A stretch of DNA of 7,158 nucleotides from the NCBI GenBank assembly GCA_030646745.1, contig JAUSKV010000007.1, forward strand, positions 1-7,158. The letters are read 5' to 3'. Shown here in pieces: positions 1 to 4,794 of this stretch. The notes under the pieces are model-generated. The model was given only the letters and a program-made list of their open reading frames with translations. It was not told where the DNA came from and made no database searches. The translations under genes and the position numbers were made by a program. Each line of letters starts with the position of its first letter. Position 1 is the first letter of the stretch. This stretch comes from Sulfurimonas sp. Lineage in GTDB: Bacteria > Campylobacterota > Campylobacteria > Campylobacterales > Sulfurimonadaceae.

Positions 1-545
1 GAATCCCTAAAAGCTCGGATGGAAATTCTTTATATATTTTTATCCCTCTATAAATTATAGAATTATTTGTAAATTGTGCTAAAAGTTCTGCTTCTTTTTT
101 GTATAAATTTTTATCAATAAAACTATGAAGTTCACTCTTTAAATGTTTATAATGAAAATAATGTACGAATTCAAAAAGCTCTATATAAATATTTTTAAAT
201 TGAGCTTTATTGAAATCATATTCAAAATGTGTGATTGCATTTCTACAATCAACTGCTCTTGTTATAATCTTTTCTTCTTTAATATCAATATTTATATTTG
301 CAATATTTTTTAATCTTTCTAAACCTTGCAACAAGGAGACTGTATTCTTCTGTTTGTCTATATTTTCATAGATTAAAATTTCATGCTCAATTCGTAATAC
401 TTCTTTTATAAGTAGCTCTAAGCCTTGTATTAAGTGCAAAATTGCAAATGACCAATAAAGAGGCTTTTTTTTGAGCTTTGCCTGAATTTAGAATAGATTC
501 ATTTATAAAATTGTAAGCATTACTAGCTAGGTTTTGTTTATTCAA
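1..545 (-). pseudogene. HEPN-like domain protein gene, frameshifted at an A8 run, 3' part beyond the window
   Basis: The minus strand reads from a TTG at 545-543, preceded by a good ribosome binding site, through about 27 codons (N-terminus LNKQNLASNAYNF). It reaches a run of eight A's at 472-465. Without correction the frame stops at 389-387, giving a 52-aa peptide. One frame over, an uninterrupted frame runs from the A-run to the window edge. Reading the run as seven A's joins the halves as ...GKAQKKPLYWSFAILH..., about 182 aa so far. The joined protein is helical. It has a conserved-looking segment (FAILHLIQGLELLIKEVL, then EHEILIYENID) and an R-N-A-I-T-H motif at 244-227 (about residues 101-106). 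This matches the R-N-x3-H motif of HEPN domains, many of which are RNA-cleaving toxins or defence effectors. The gene follows the 343-aa gene by 24 bp and is probably co-transcribed with it. The HEPN assignment is from motif and helical pattern only. The frameshift could be a real mutation, phase variation, slippage-based expression or a sequencing error. Confidence 0.75.
465..472 (-). repeat. A8 homopolymer at the frameshift point
   Basis: Eight T's on the plus strand, read as eight A's in the coding strand of the HEPN-like gene. Coding sense switches frame exactly here: upstream codons are GCT CAA AAA AAA, downstream sense requires AAA AAG CCT CTT. A run of seven or ten A's would restore a single open frame. 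Such runs are prone to replication and transcription slippage and to indel errors in sequencing. Confidence 0.75.
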
Positions 546-552
546 TTTATTG

Positions 553-560
553 CTTCCTTT
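553..560 (-). promoter_or_regulatory. Ribosome binding site that decides the TTG start
   Basis: The minus strand reads AAAGGAAG at 560-553, seven bases before the TTG at 545. There is no ATG in this frame between the preceding stop codon region and the coding segment, so this Shine-Dalgarno-like sequence is the main reason for choosing TTG as the start of the HEPN-like gene. Confidence 0.6.
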
Positions 561-569
561 AGAATAATA

Positions 570-1601
570 TTATTTATCAAACGAGTATTCTTTATTGTGA
601 AAATATTTATATAAGTTTTTATTTTGATTTTCAAAATTTTCTTTTTGAATTTGTTCTATTTCTAAAGTATCTTTTAATCTTTTTATTTCTTCATCAGTAT
701 AATATTTTTCAAATAAGTTTTTGACTATTTTTATATCAAATATTTCATCATATATACGCCTATGTCCTATTAATTCAGGTTTTTGCTTCATTACATTAGA
801 TATTAACTTTTCAAATTTTCGATTATTTTTTAAATTTAATTCACATTTAGCAAGGTACAAATCTAAAAAGACACCATCAGTATTTGGATAGTTCTTTTTA
901 TAGTCTTGAATGGTTTTTTTACATTGTTTATAATTTTTACTAAAATAAAAACAAATTATTTTATTTTGAAAATTTGACTTATTAGGTAATTTATGTGTGT
1001 AAATTATGGTTGTAATTAATTCAATATAAAGTAAATATAGTTGATAAAAATTATCTGTTTCAAAATCCATTGGACTTATATCAAGTTGCATTTTTTCTAT
1101 TTGTTGTCGAATTTTTCCTAATAGTAAAATTTCATCATCAGAACAATAGTCATATAATGAAATAATATGTTGTAATAAAATATTTGTTTTAGTTAAATAG
1201 TTTTTTAATTTATCCCCAATTATTATTAAATGTGAACTAATTTCTTTGTCATTTAAATATCTTCTGCTAGGTATTTTATTTTGTAGTGCAATATGAAAGT
1301 CTTTTTTTGTCAATTGACCACCTCTCATTTTATCTTGATAATAAGACGGTCCATTCTCAGTATGCCTAAAAATTAAATCAAAAGTAAAATTTAATTGAGC
1401 ATACACTAAGTTCATATCTGTTTCAATAATAGGTCTAAGCTTATTTTTTCTTTTATTTAACGGAATTGTTACAAATATATAGTGAAAAATGAGAGCAGCA
1501 ACCATTGATAATAAAATGCTTTCAAAAAAATTACTCTTAACTACACAGAATAGTAGCTCTAATTTATCCATATAATAAATTTTAAATATATTTTCAAGCA
1601 T
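570..1601 (-). CDS. Membrane-anchored protein of unknown function with a possible TPR-like C-terminal half
   Basis: A complete 343-aa frame that I do not recognise as a named family. Near the N-terminus one hydrophobic stretch (about residues 26-47, ending YIFVTIP) looks like a membrane anchor. It is followed by the basic patch NKRKNK, which by the positive-inside rule places the remaining ~290 residues in the cytoplasm. The middle (about 125-205) is rich in Leu/Ile and predicted helical. Residues about 211-275 resemble a pair of tetratricopeptide-like helices (FSKNYKQCKKTIQDYKK..., then LAKCELNLKNNRKFEKLI). The C-terminus is charged and Asn/Lys rich. No catalytic motif is evident. The start at 1601 has no strong Shine-Dalgarno; Met11 (1571) is a possible alternative that would still keep the membrane segment. 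A consensus -10 box lies 34 bp upstream. The gene is followed after 24 bp by the HEPN-like gene on the same strand, so the two are probably one operon. GC is very low, around 19% in four sampled lines, unlike mod and res. A sensor or anchor partner for the HEPN-like effector is an inference from position only. Confidence 0.8.
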   Translation of the reverse strand: MLENIFKIYYMDKLELLFCVVKSNFFESILLSMVAALIFHYIFVTIPLNKRKNKLRPIIETDMNLVYAQLNFTFDLIFRHTENGPSYYQDKMRGGQLTKKDFHIALQNKIPSRRYLNDKEISSHLIIIGDKLKNYLTKTNILLQHIISLYDYCSDDEILLLGKIRQQIEKMQLDISPMDFETDNFYQLYLLYIELITTIIYTHKLPNKSNFQNKIICFYFSKNYKQCKKTIQDYKKNYPNTDGVFLDLYLAKCELNLKNNRKFEKLISNVMKQKPELIGHRRIYDEIFDIKIVKNLFEKYYTDEEIKRLKDTLEIEQIQKENFENQNKNLYKYFHNKEYSFDK

Positions 1602-1626
1602 TTCAATTCTACTTTTAAGTTTTAAT

Positions 1627-1641
1627 GTATAAACATTATAC
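1627..1641. promoter_or_regulatory. Perfect palindrome overlapping the -10 box, possible operator
   Basis: GTATAA-ACA-TTATAC is a perfect inverted repeat with 6-bp arms and a 3-bp centre. It contains the -10 hexamer of the promoter of the 343-aa gene. A dimeric repressor bound here would block the promoter. The binding protein is unknown; the small HTH protein encoded just upstream is the nearest candidate. AT-rich palindromes also arise by chance. Confidence 0.4.
1635..1640 (-). promoter_or_regulatory. -10 box of the promoter for the 343-aa/HEPN operon
   Basis: The minus strand reads GTTAGTATAATG, containing a perfect TATAAT at 1640-1635, preceded by a T-rich stretch (CTTTTTATCTTTTG) as is usual in Campylobacterota promoters that lack a clear -35 box. 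Transcription would begin near 1628, giving a leader of about 27 nt before the start at 1601. Confidence 0.55.
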
Positions 1642-1700
1642 TAACAAAAGATAAAAAGATTGAATAATATGATAGATTGCAATAGAATGAGATAATATGG

Positions 1701-1889
1701 CTACCTCTTCCCTTTAAACTGCTCTTCCAAAGCTTTTAGCTCATCGGCGTTTTGTTGCGCTTTTTTTACCGCTTCTTCAAACGCAAAGCCTTTCATAACT
1801 ATTTCGTATAAATGCAGTTTTTCTTTTCGCCAGTTTCTTAGAGTTACAGGGCTAATCTCCAGATACCCTGCCATATCTCTTTGGGTCAT
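1701..1889 (-). CDS. Small helix-turn-helix protein, paralogue of the protein at 2502-2702
   Basis: A 62-aa protein. Residues about 2-22 (TQRDMAGYLEISPVTLRNWRK) read as a classic HTH: helix, short turn, then a recognition helix with LRNWRK, similar to phage-type or MerR/Cro-like DNA-binding domains. It is followed by LYEIVMKGFAFEEAV and a short charged tail (KKAQQNADELKALEEQFKGKR). It aligns without gaps to the 66-aa protein at 2702-2502, with about 30 of the first 40 aligned residues identical, and the genes share 30 identical bases. The start is supported by AAGGA at 1901-1897, seven bases before the ATG. The gene is last in the HTH-toxin-HTH series, 101 bp after the toxin gene, and may have its own promoter (TATAGA at 1926-1921 is a weak -10 candidate). 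One line of it counted about 42% GC, well above the toxin gene and the 343-aa gene. Its likely role is a small regulator or antitoxin-like DNA-binding protein; the target is unknown. Confidence 0.78.
   Translation of the reverse strand: MTQRDMAGYLEISPVTLRNWRKEKLHLYEIVMKGFAFEEAVKKAQQNADELKALEEQFKGKR
1783..1812. repeat. Direct repeat copy 1 (30 identical bases) within the HTH paralogue
   Basis: These 30 bases are identical, in the same orientation, to 2590-2619. They encode the YEIVMKGFAF part of the small HTH proteins. Surrounding sequence is similar but diverged. The copies are 807 bp apart and bracket the MazF-like gene. Confidence 0.85.
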
Positions 1890-1950
1890 ATTTCATTCCT
1901 TGACTTTTGATTTCATTTTGTCTATAATTTTTGCATAAGTATTTGGGCTG

Positions 1951-1982
1951 GAAGTTTACTTCTTTGCTCGCCCCTTGGGGGC
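1951..1982. promoter_or_regulatory. Two adjacent inverted repeats between the toxin and the 62-aa HTH gene
   Basis: GAAGT-TT-ACTTC at 1951-1962 is a perfect short palindrome. GCCCC-TTG-GGGGC at 1970-1982 is a GC-rich hairpin in otherwise AT-rich DNA. The second lies just after the toxin stop codon and could act as a transcript-stabilising or attenuating hairpin, but no run of U's follows on either strand, so it is not a standard intrinsic terminator. The first could be an operator for the 62-aa HTH gene. The 101-bp gap holds no coding sequence that I can see. Confidence 0.4.
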
Positions 1983-1990
1983 AACTTATA

Positions 1991-2404
1991 CTATCCTATA
2001 AAATTTCTCATTTTTTCTTCGATTTCAAGTTGCAATGTTTTTGATACAAAGGTTCTGATAATCTTTTTAATCCTTTTTTTCTTATCAATACTTCTTAGAT
2101 GATTTATTTTTATAGTCGTTTTATGTTGTACCATATGCCCATATAAATTTGTATCGATTATAATATTTGTCGGGTAATTTTCGTCGTCTTGTTTATAAGT
2201 CGTAAGCGGTACTACAAGAATTTCATCTGCTTTTACTTCTTTTCCTACAACAATAGCCATATGTTTATAGCAAAATTCACAACCTAAATTTATGCCATAG
2301 TCGTAGCTATTTTCATCGTCATAATTTAATGAGTCTTTATGATTTCCAAATTCTACCAATACTAAAGAGTATTTGTTTAAATCTGCCCATCTTATATTTG
2401 CCAT
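1991..2404 (-). CDS. MazF/PemK-like toxin (predicted endoribonuclease fold)
   Basis: A 137-aa protein with the order of elements of the MazF/PemK (CcdB-like barrel) family: an opening strand VLVEFG (residues 15-20); a loop with GCEF then HMAIVVG (41-54) where the family has G-x-E-x-x-x-R-P-A-V-V; a strand VVPLTTYKQ (64-72) corresponding to the VVP-(I/L)-T-(S/T) motif with its conserved Thr; NIIID...GHMVQHKTTIKINHLRSIDKKKRI (80-112), matching the usual S-x-V-x-x-x-Q-I-R-T-(I/L)-D-K-x-R-(I/L) segment; and a helical end. Family members cleave mRNA and are held inactive by an antitoxin. The usual Arg-Pro after the loop is Lys-His-Met here, so activity is uncertain. The start is supported by TAAGGT about seven bases upstream. 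No AbrB-type MazE is adjacent; instead the gene lies between two paralogous small HTH genes, 97 bp from the upstream one, with its own good promoter. One of them may be the antitoxin, which is inference from position. Confidence 0.75.
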   Translation of the reverse strand: MANIRWADLNKYSLVLVEFGNHKDSLNYDDENSYDYGINLGCEFCYKHMAIVVGKEVKADEILVVPLTTYKQDDENYPTNIIIDTNLYGHMVQHKTTIKINHLRSIDKKKRIKKIIRTFVSKTLQLEIEEKMRNFIG

Positions 2405-2431
2405 TGAGCATACCTTATTTTATTTTTTTGT

Positions 2432-2437
2432 ATTGTA
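2432..2437 (-). promoter_or_regulatory. Promoter -10 box for the MazF-like gene
   Basis: The minus strand reads TTTTTTTGATACAAT, with -10 TACAAT at 2437-2432, the extended -10 TG element and an upstream T-tract. This is the pattern of vegetative promoters in Helicobacter and Campylobacter. Transcription would start near 2425, about 20 nt before the toxin start. It implies that the toxin can be transcribed separately from the upstream HTH gene. The 97-bp gap (2405-2501) holds no other feature. Confidence 0.55.
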
Positions 2438-2501
2438 TCAAAAAAATAGATAAAGCAAAATATTTTTGTTTATTTTCTACAAAAAAGAAAAATATTAACT
2501 A

Positions 2502-2702
2502 TTAAAGTTTATTTTTTAATTCGAATTTTTCTTTTATCGAGAGTGCTTTTTCATAAGATTCTTTTGAAGATTCAACTATTTCATCAAAGGCAAAGCCTTT
2601 CATAACTATTTCGTATAAAAATGGCTTATCTTTACGCCAGTTTCTGAGTGTTCTAGGGTCAATTTCTAATAATCTTGCCATGTCTTGCTGTGTTATTTTC
2701 AT
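2502..2702 (-). CDS. Small helix-turn-helix protein divergent from mod
   Basis: A 66-aa protein with an N-terminal HTH (about residues 4-25: TQQDMARLLEIDPRTLRNWR, a helix-turn-helix with LRNWRK as recognition helix). LYEIVMKGFAFDEIV and a charged, possibly coiled tail (about 45-66) follow. It is the close paralogue of the protein at 1889-1701: about 75% identical over the first 40 aligned residues, diverged after that. The start has a weak Shine-Dalgarno (TAGAG) seven bases upstream. The gene is first of the minus-strand series HTH-toxin-HTH and is divergent from mod, with 129 bp between their start codons. That position is typical of autoregulating control genes of restriction-modification systems, and CGGAA repeats lie in the shared promoter region. 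Two roles are possible and not exclusive: controller of mod and res expression, or antitoxin/regulator for the neighbouring MazF-like protein. Neither is shown by sequence alone. Confidence 0.8.
   Translation of the reverse strand: MKITQQDMARLLEIDPRTLRNWRKDKPFLYEIVMKGFAFDEIVESSKESYEKALSIKEKFELKNKL
2590..2619. repeat. Direct repeat copy 2 (30 identical bases) within the HTH gene
   Basis: Partner of 1783-1812, same orientation, inside the 66-aa HTH gene. A perfect match this long between paralogues whose flanks have diverged suggests recent duplication or gene conversion. It also gives a short substrate for recombination across the toxin gene. Confidence 0.85.
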
Positions 2703-2722
2703 TTGAAAACTCTACATGAAAA

Positions 2723-2728
2723 AATATA
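2723..2728 (-). promoter_or_regulatory. Tentative -10 box for the 66-aa HTH gene
   Basis: The minus strand reads TTTTTTTAATATATT, with TATATT at 2728-2723 after a T-tract. Transcription would start near 2716, shortly before the ribosome binding site. The whole stretch is AT-rich, so other registers are possible. Confidence 0.3.
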
Positions 2729-2739
2729 TTAAAAAAATT

Positions 2740-2807
2740 CGGAAGCATATGTATTAAATTTCTTGCATTAACGGAAATATATGTATATAATAAAAAACTT
2801 TTCGGAA
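2740..2807. repeat. Three CGGAA direct repeats spaced 32 and 31 bp in the divergent promoter region
   Basis: CGGAA occurs at 2740-2744, 2772-2776 and 2803-2807, about three helical turns apart. The first two extend to a 15-bp imperfect repeat (CGGAAGCATATGTAT and CGGAAATATATGTAT, two mismatches). The first falls near the -35 region of the HTH gene, the second between the -35 and -10 boxes of mod, the third just after the predicted mod transcription start. This is a plausible operator set for a regulator acting on both directions, and the divergent HTH protein is the obvious candidate. Confidence 0.5.
2764..2791 (+). promoter_or_regulatory. Promoter of the mod-res operon
   Basis: -35 TTGCAT at 2764-2769, a 16-bp spacer, and a perfect -10 TATAAT at 2786-2791. 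Transcription would start near 2798, leaving a leader of about 34 nt before the ATG at 2832. No separate promoter is evident before res, so this should drive both genes. Confidence 0.55.
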
Positions 2808-2816
2808 TTAAATTCC
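2804..2816. promoter_or_regulatory. Short palindrome in the mod leader
   Basis: GGAAT-TAA-ATTCC is a perfect inverted repeat with 5-bp arms. It overlaps the third CGGAA copy and lies between the predicted transcription start and the mod start codon. It may be part of the operator or a small leader hairpin. Confidence 0.35.
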
Positions 2817-2831
2817 TAAATATTTTAAAAT

Positions 2832-4793
2832 ATGAGAAAACAAATGGCTTTATCACTTATAGAAGAGTTACCTAAAATCGTAAAAGAGGGTCGTGCGGAA
2901 GCTGAGAGAATTTTGGAAAGAATCAATAGCGGAAATGCTCTTGCACTTCAAACAAATGAGTTGGTTTTGCCATCCAAAGATATTAGTGGGCTTTATCGTG
3001 GGCAATTGCCTAGTATGGACGAAGAGAGTGAGTGGAAAAACCGCCTTATCTATGGAGACAATATCTTAGTCATGCAAGGGCTTTTAGCGGGTGACCCTGC
3101 AAGTGGGTTAGAGTCTATTCGAGGCAAAATCGACCTTATATACATCGACCCGCCTTTTGATAGCAAAGCAGACTACCGTACAAAAATCACACTTCCAAAT
3201 ATCAATCTCAATCAAAAACCAACCGTCATAGAGCAGTTTGCCTATGCCGATACATGGAAAGACGGGACGGTTTCGTATCTTAAGATGATTTATCCCCGTT
3301 TAGTTTTAATGCGTGAGCTTTTGAGTGAGAAAGGGTCTATTTATGTGCATATTGACTGGCATGTGGGGCATTATGTGAAAATTTTATTGGATGATATTTT
3401 TGGGAAAGAGAATTTTGTTAATGAAATAGTTTGGCACTATGAAAAATGGACAGCTGGAAGTAAATCACTACAAAAAAATCATGATGTAATTTTTGTATTC
3501 AAAAAGAATAACAAAAATATATTTAATGAACAAAAAGAGATTACAGAAAATTTAAAATCAAAATATGAAAAAGGATATTTAATTGGTGGAGGAAATGGCA
3601 GTAGTGGTTTAGTTGTTTACGATAAAGACAATCCAAATGTTAGAAAAATGATAGCAAGTGAAAAATATATTGTTCATTATGCTGAAATGGATGGTAAACC
3701 ATTAAGTGATGTTTGGAAAATACCTTTTATTAACCCAGTTGCTCATGAAAGATTAAATTATTCTACTCAAAAACCAGAAAAGCTTTTAGAACGAATCATA
3801 AAAGCCTCATCCAACGAAAACTCCATAGTAGCCGACTTCTTCGGTGGAAGCGGTACAACCGCCGCAGTTGCCGAAAAACTAGGTCGCCGTTGGATAAGCT
3901 CCGACATTGGCAAACCTTCAATTATGGTTCAGCGAAAACGCCTCATCGACAATGAAGTCAAACCATTTCTTTACCAATCAATCGGTGATTATCAAAAAGA
4001 GGCACTTGAAAGTAGTCGCATGTTTAAGCGCATAGGGGATTTATCTCAAGTTATTATCTCACTTTTTGTGGACGATAGCGGAAGTGGGGCTCTCAGTTTT
4101 GGGGAGGAACATCCTCAAAACTTAGGCTACATCAAAGATAAAAAAACTTTGGTTTTTATAGACAGTCCTAGCAAAATGACTGGCAGAGCGACGCTCAAAA
4201 AAGCGATAGAACTTCGTGACAATTTTCTTGGAGGCTGGGATAAAGTGGTGGTTTTAGGATGGAACTTTGCTTATGACATCAGTAGTGCTATCAATGATTT
4301 GGCAGACAACAAACTTGAAGTTTTAGTCATCCCACCTGATTTACTCGACAAGCTCAAAACAAAAGCGACTTACAAAAAACTTGTAGAAAGTGGAAAAATA
4401 CGATTTAGTTCACTCCAATACTTGACTATAAAACCCATAGAGAAAAAAGCGTATGACAGTGAACTTGAAGAGCTAACGATTAGACTTGATAACTACATCT
4501 TACTCTCTCCCGATAACATCCCACTCGATGATGCAGACAAAAAATCACTCCAAGAACTTCTGGCGCATGACCCGCTCGCACTTATAGAATATTGGAGTAT
4601 CGACCCCGATTTTGACGGTGTGACTTTTAGAAGTAAGTGGCAAGATTATCGTGAAAATATCGCAAACGATAATGACCCTTTACATGTAGTATATTCTGCA
4701 AAAATCATGGTGGCACGAAAAGAAAAAAGAGTGGTAAGCGTCAAGGCTGTTGATGTGTTTGGTTTTGAGTCTGTTGTAAAAGTGGAGGTGTAA
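2832..4793 (+). CDS. mod: Type III restriction-modification system, adenine-specific DNA methyltransferase subunit (Mod)
   Basis: A complete 653-aa protein, the usual length for type III Mod. It transfers a methyl group from S-adenosylmethionine to N6 of adenine in a short asymmetric site and gives the Mod-Res complex its specificity. Motif order is that of beta-class amino-methyltransferases: the N-terminal Mod signature ([20 protein letters not shown], then [12 protein letters not shown], 12-50); catalytic motif IV DPPF at 106-109; a variable target-recognition region at about 196-310; motif [13 protein letters not shown] (312-323); and the cofactor motif DFFGGSGTT (335-343). The C-terminal part (about 365-653), including [10 protein letters not shown] (579-588), is typical of type III Mod. 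All catalytic residues look intact. The ATG at 2832 has no Shine-Dalgarno; the ATG at 2844 (Met5) has a weak GAGA six bases before it and may be the true start. The gene is followed after one base by res. The recognition region is much more AT-rich than its flanks. The actual target sequence cannot be read from the protein. Confidence 0.95.
   Translation: MRKQMALSLIEELPKIVKEGRAEAERILERINSGNALALQTNELVLPSKDISGLYRGQLPSMDEESEWKNRLIYGDNILVMQGLLAGDPASGLESIRGKIDLIYIDPPFDSKADYRTKITLPNINLNQKPTVIEQFAYADTWKDGTVSYLKMIYPRLVLMRELLSEKGSIYVHIDWHVGHYVKILLDDIFGKENFVNEIVWHYEKWTAGSKSLQKNHDVIFVFKKNNKNIFNEQKEITENLKSKYEKGYLIGGGNGSSGLVVYDKDNPNVRKMIASEKYIVHYAEMDGKPLSDVWKIPFINPVAHERLNYSTQKPEKLLERIIKASSNENSIVADFFGGSGTTAAVAEKLGRRWISSDIGKPSIMVQRKRLIDNEVKPFLYQSIGDYQKEALESSRMFKRIGDLSQVIISLFVDDSGSGALSFGEEHPQNLGYIKDKKTLVFIDSPSKMTGRATLKKAIELRDNFLGGWDKVVVLGWNFAYDISSAINDLADNKLEVLVIPPDLLDKLKTKATYKKLVESGKIRFSSLQYLTIKPIEKKAYDSELEELTIRLDNYILLSPDNIPLDDADKKSLQELLAHDPLALIEYWSIDPDFDGVTFRSKWQDYRENIANDNDPLHVVYSAKIMVARKEKRVVSVKAVDVFGFESVVKVEV
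3421..3780 (+). other. AT-rich target-recognition segment within mod
   Basis: Hand counts give 96 G+C in these 360 bases (about 27%), against 160 in 360 bases (about 44%) over the lines 3121-3300 and 3781-3960. The segment covers residues about 197-316, between catalytic motif IV and motif X, where beta-class methyltransferases carry the DNA target-recognition domain. Codon choice shifts to A/T endings across it and returns sharply at about 3781. This is the expected trace of a recombinational swap of the recognition domain. Confidence 0.7.
4784..4790 (+). promoter_or_regulatory. Strong ribosome binding site for res inside the end of mod
   Basis: GGAGGTG lies in the last codons of mod, with GGAGG six bases before the res ATG at 4795. 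Together with the one-base gap between the mod stop and the res start, it supports translational coupling of the two subunits and fixes the res start. Confidence 0.8.
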
Positions 4794-4794
4794 A

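Noticed and set aside
1660..1700. Repeated ATAATATG words just after the 62-aa HTH gene
   Set aside because: They are short AT-rich similarities (AATAATATGATAG and GATAATATGG) that do not form a convincing repeat or stem in a region this AT-rich.
1970..1982. GC-rich hairpin as an intrinsic terminator
   Set aside because: No run of T's follows the stem on either strand, so it is reported only as an inverted repeat.
2659..2856. Minus-strand open frame of 65 codons across the HTH start, the promoter region and the mod start
   Set aside because: It overlaps the HTH gene in another frame and covers the divergent promoters. Its product has no recognisable pattern, and its length is expected by chance in this AT-rich stretch.
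2832..4793. Phase-variable simple repeats in mod
   Set aside because: Many type III mod genes carry tandem or homopolymer repeats that switch expression. I found no tandem repeat or long homopolymer tract in the 5' part of this gene, and the frame is intact.
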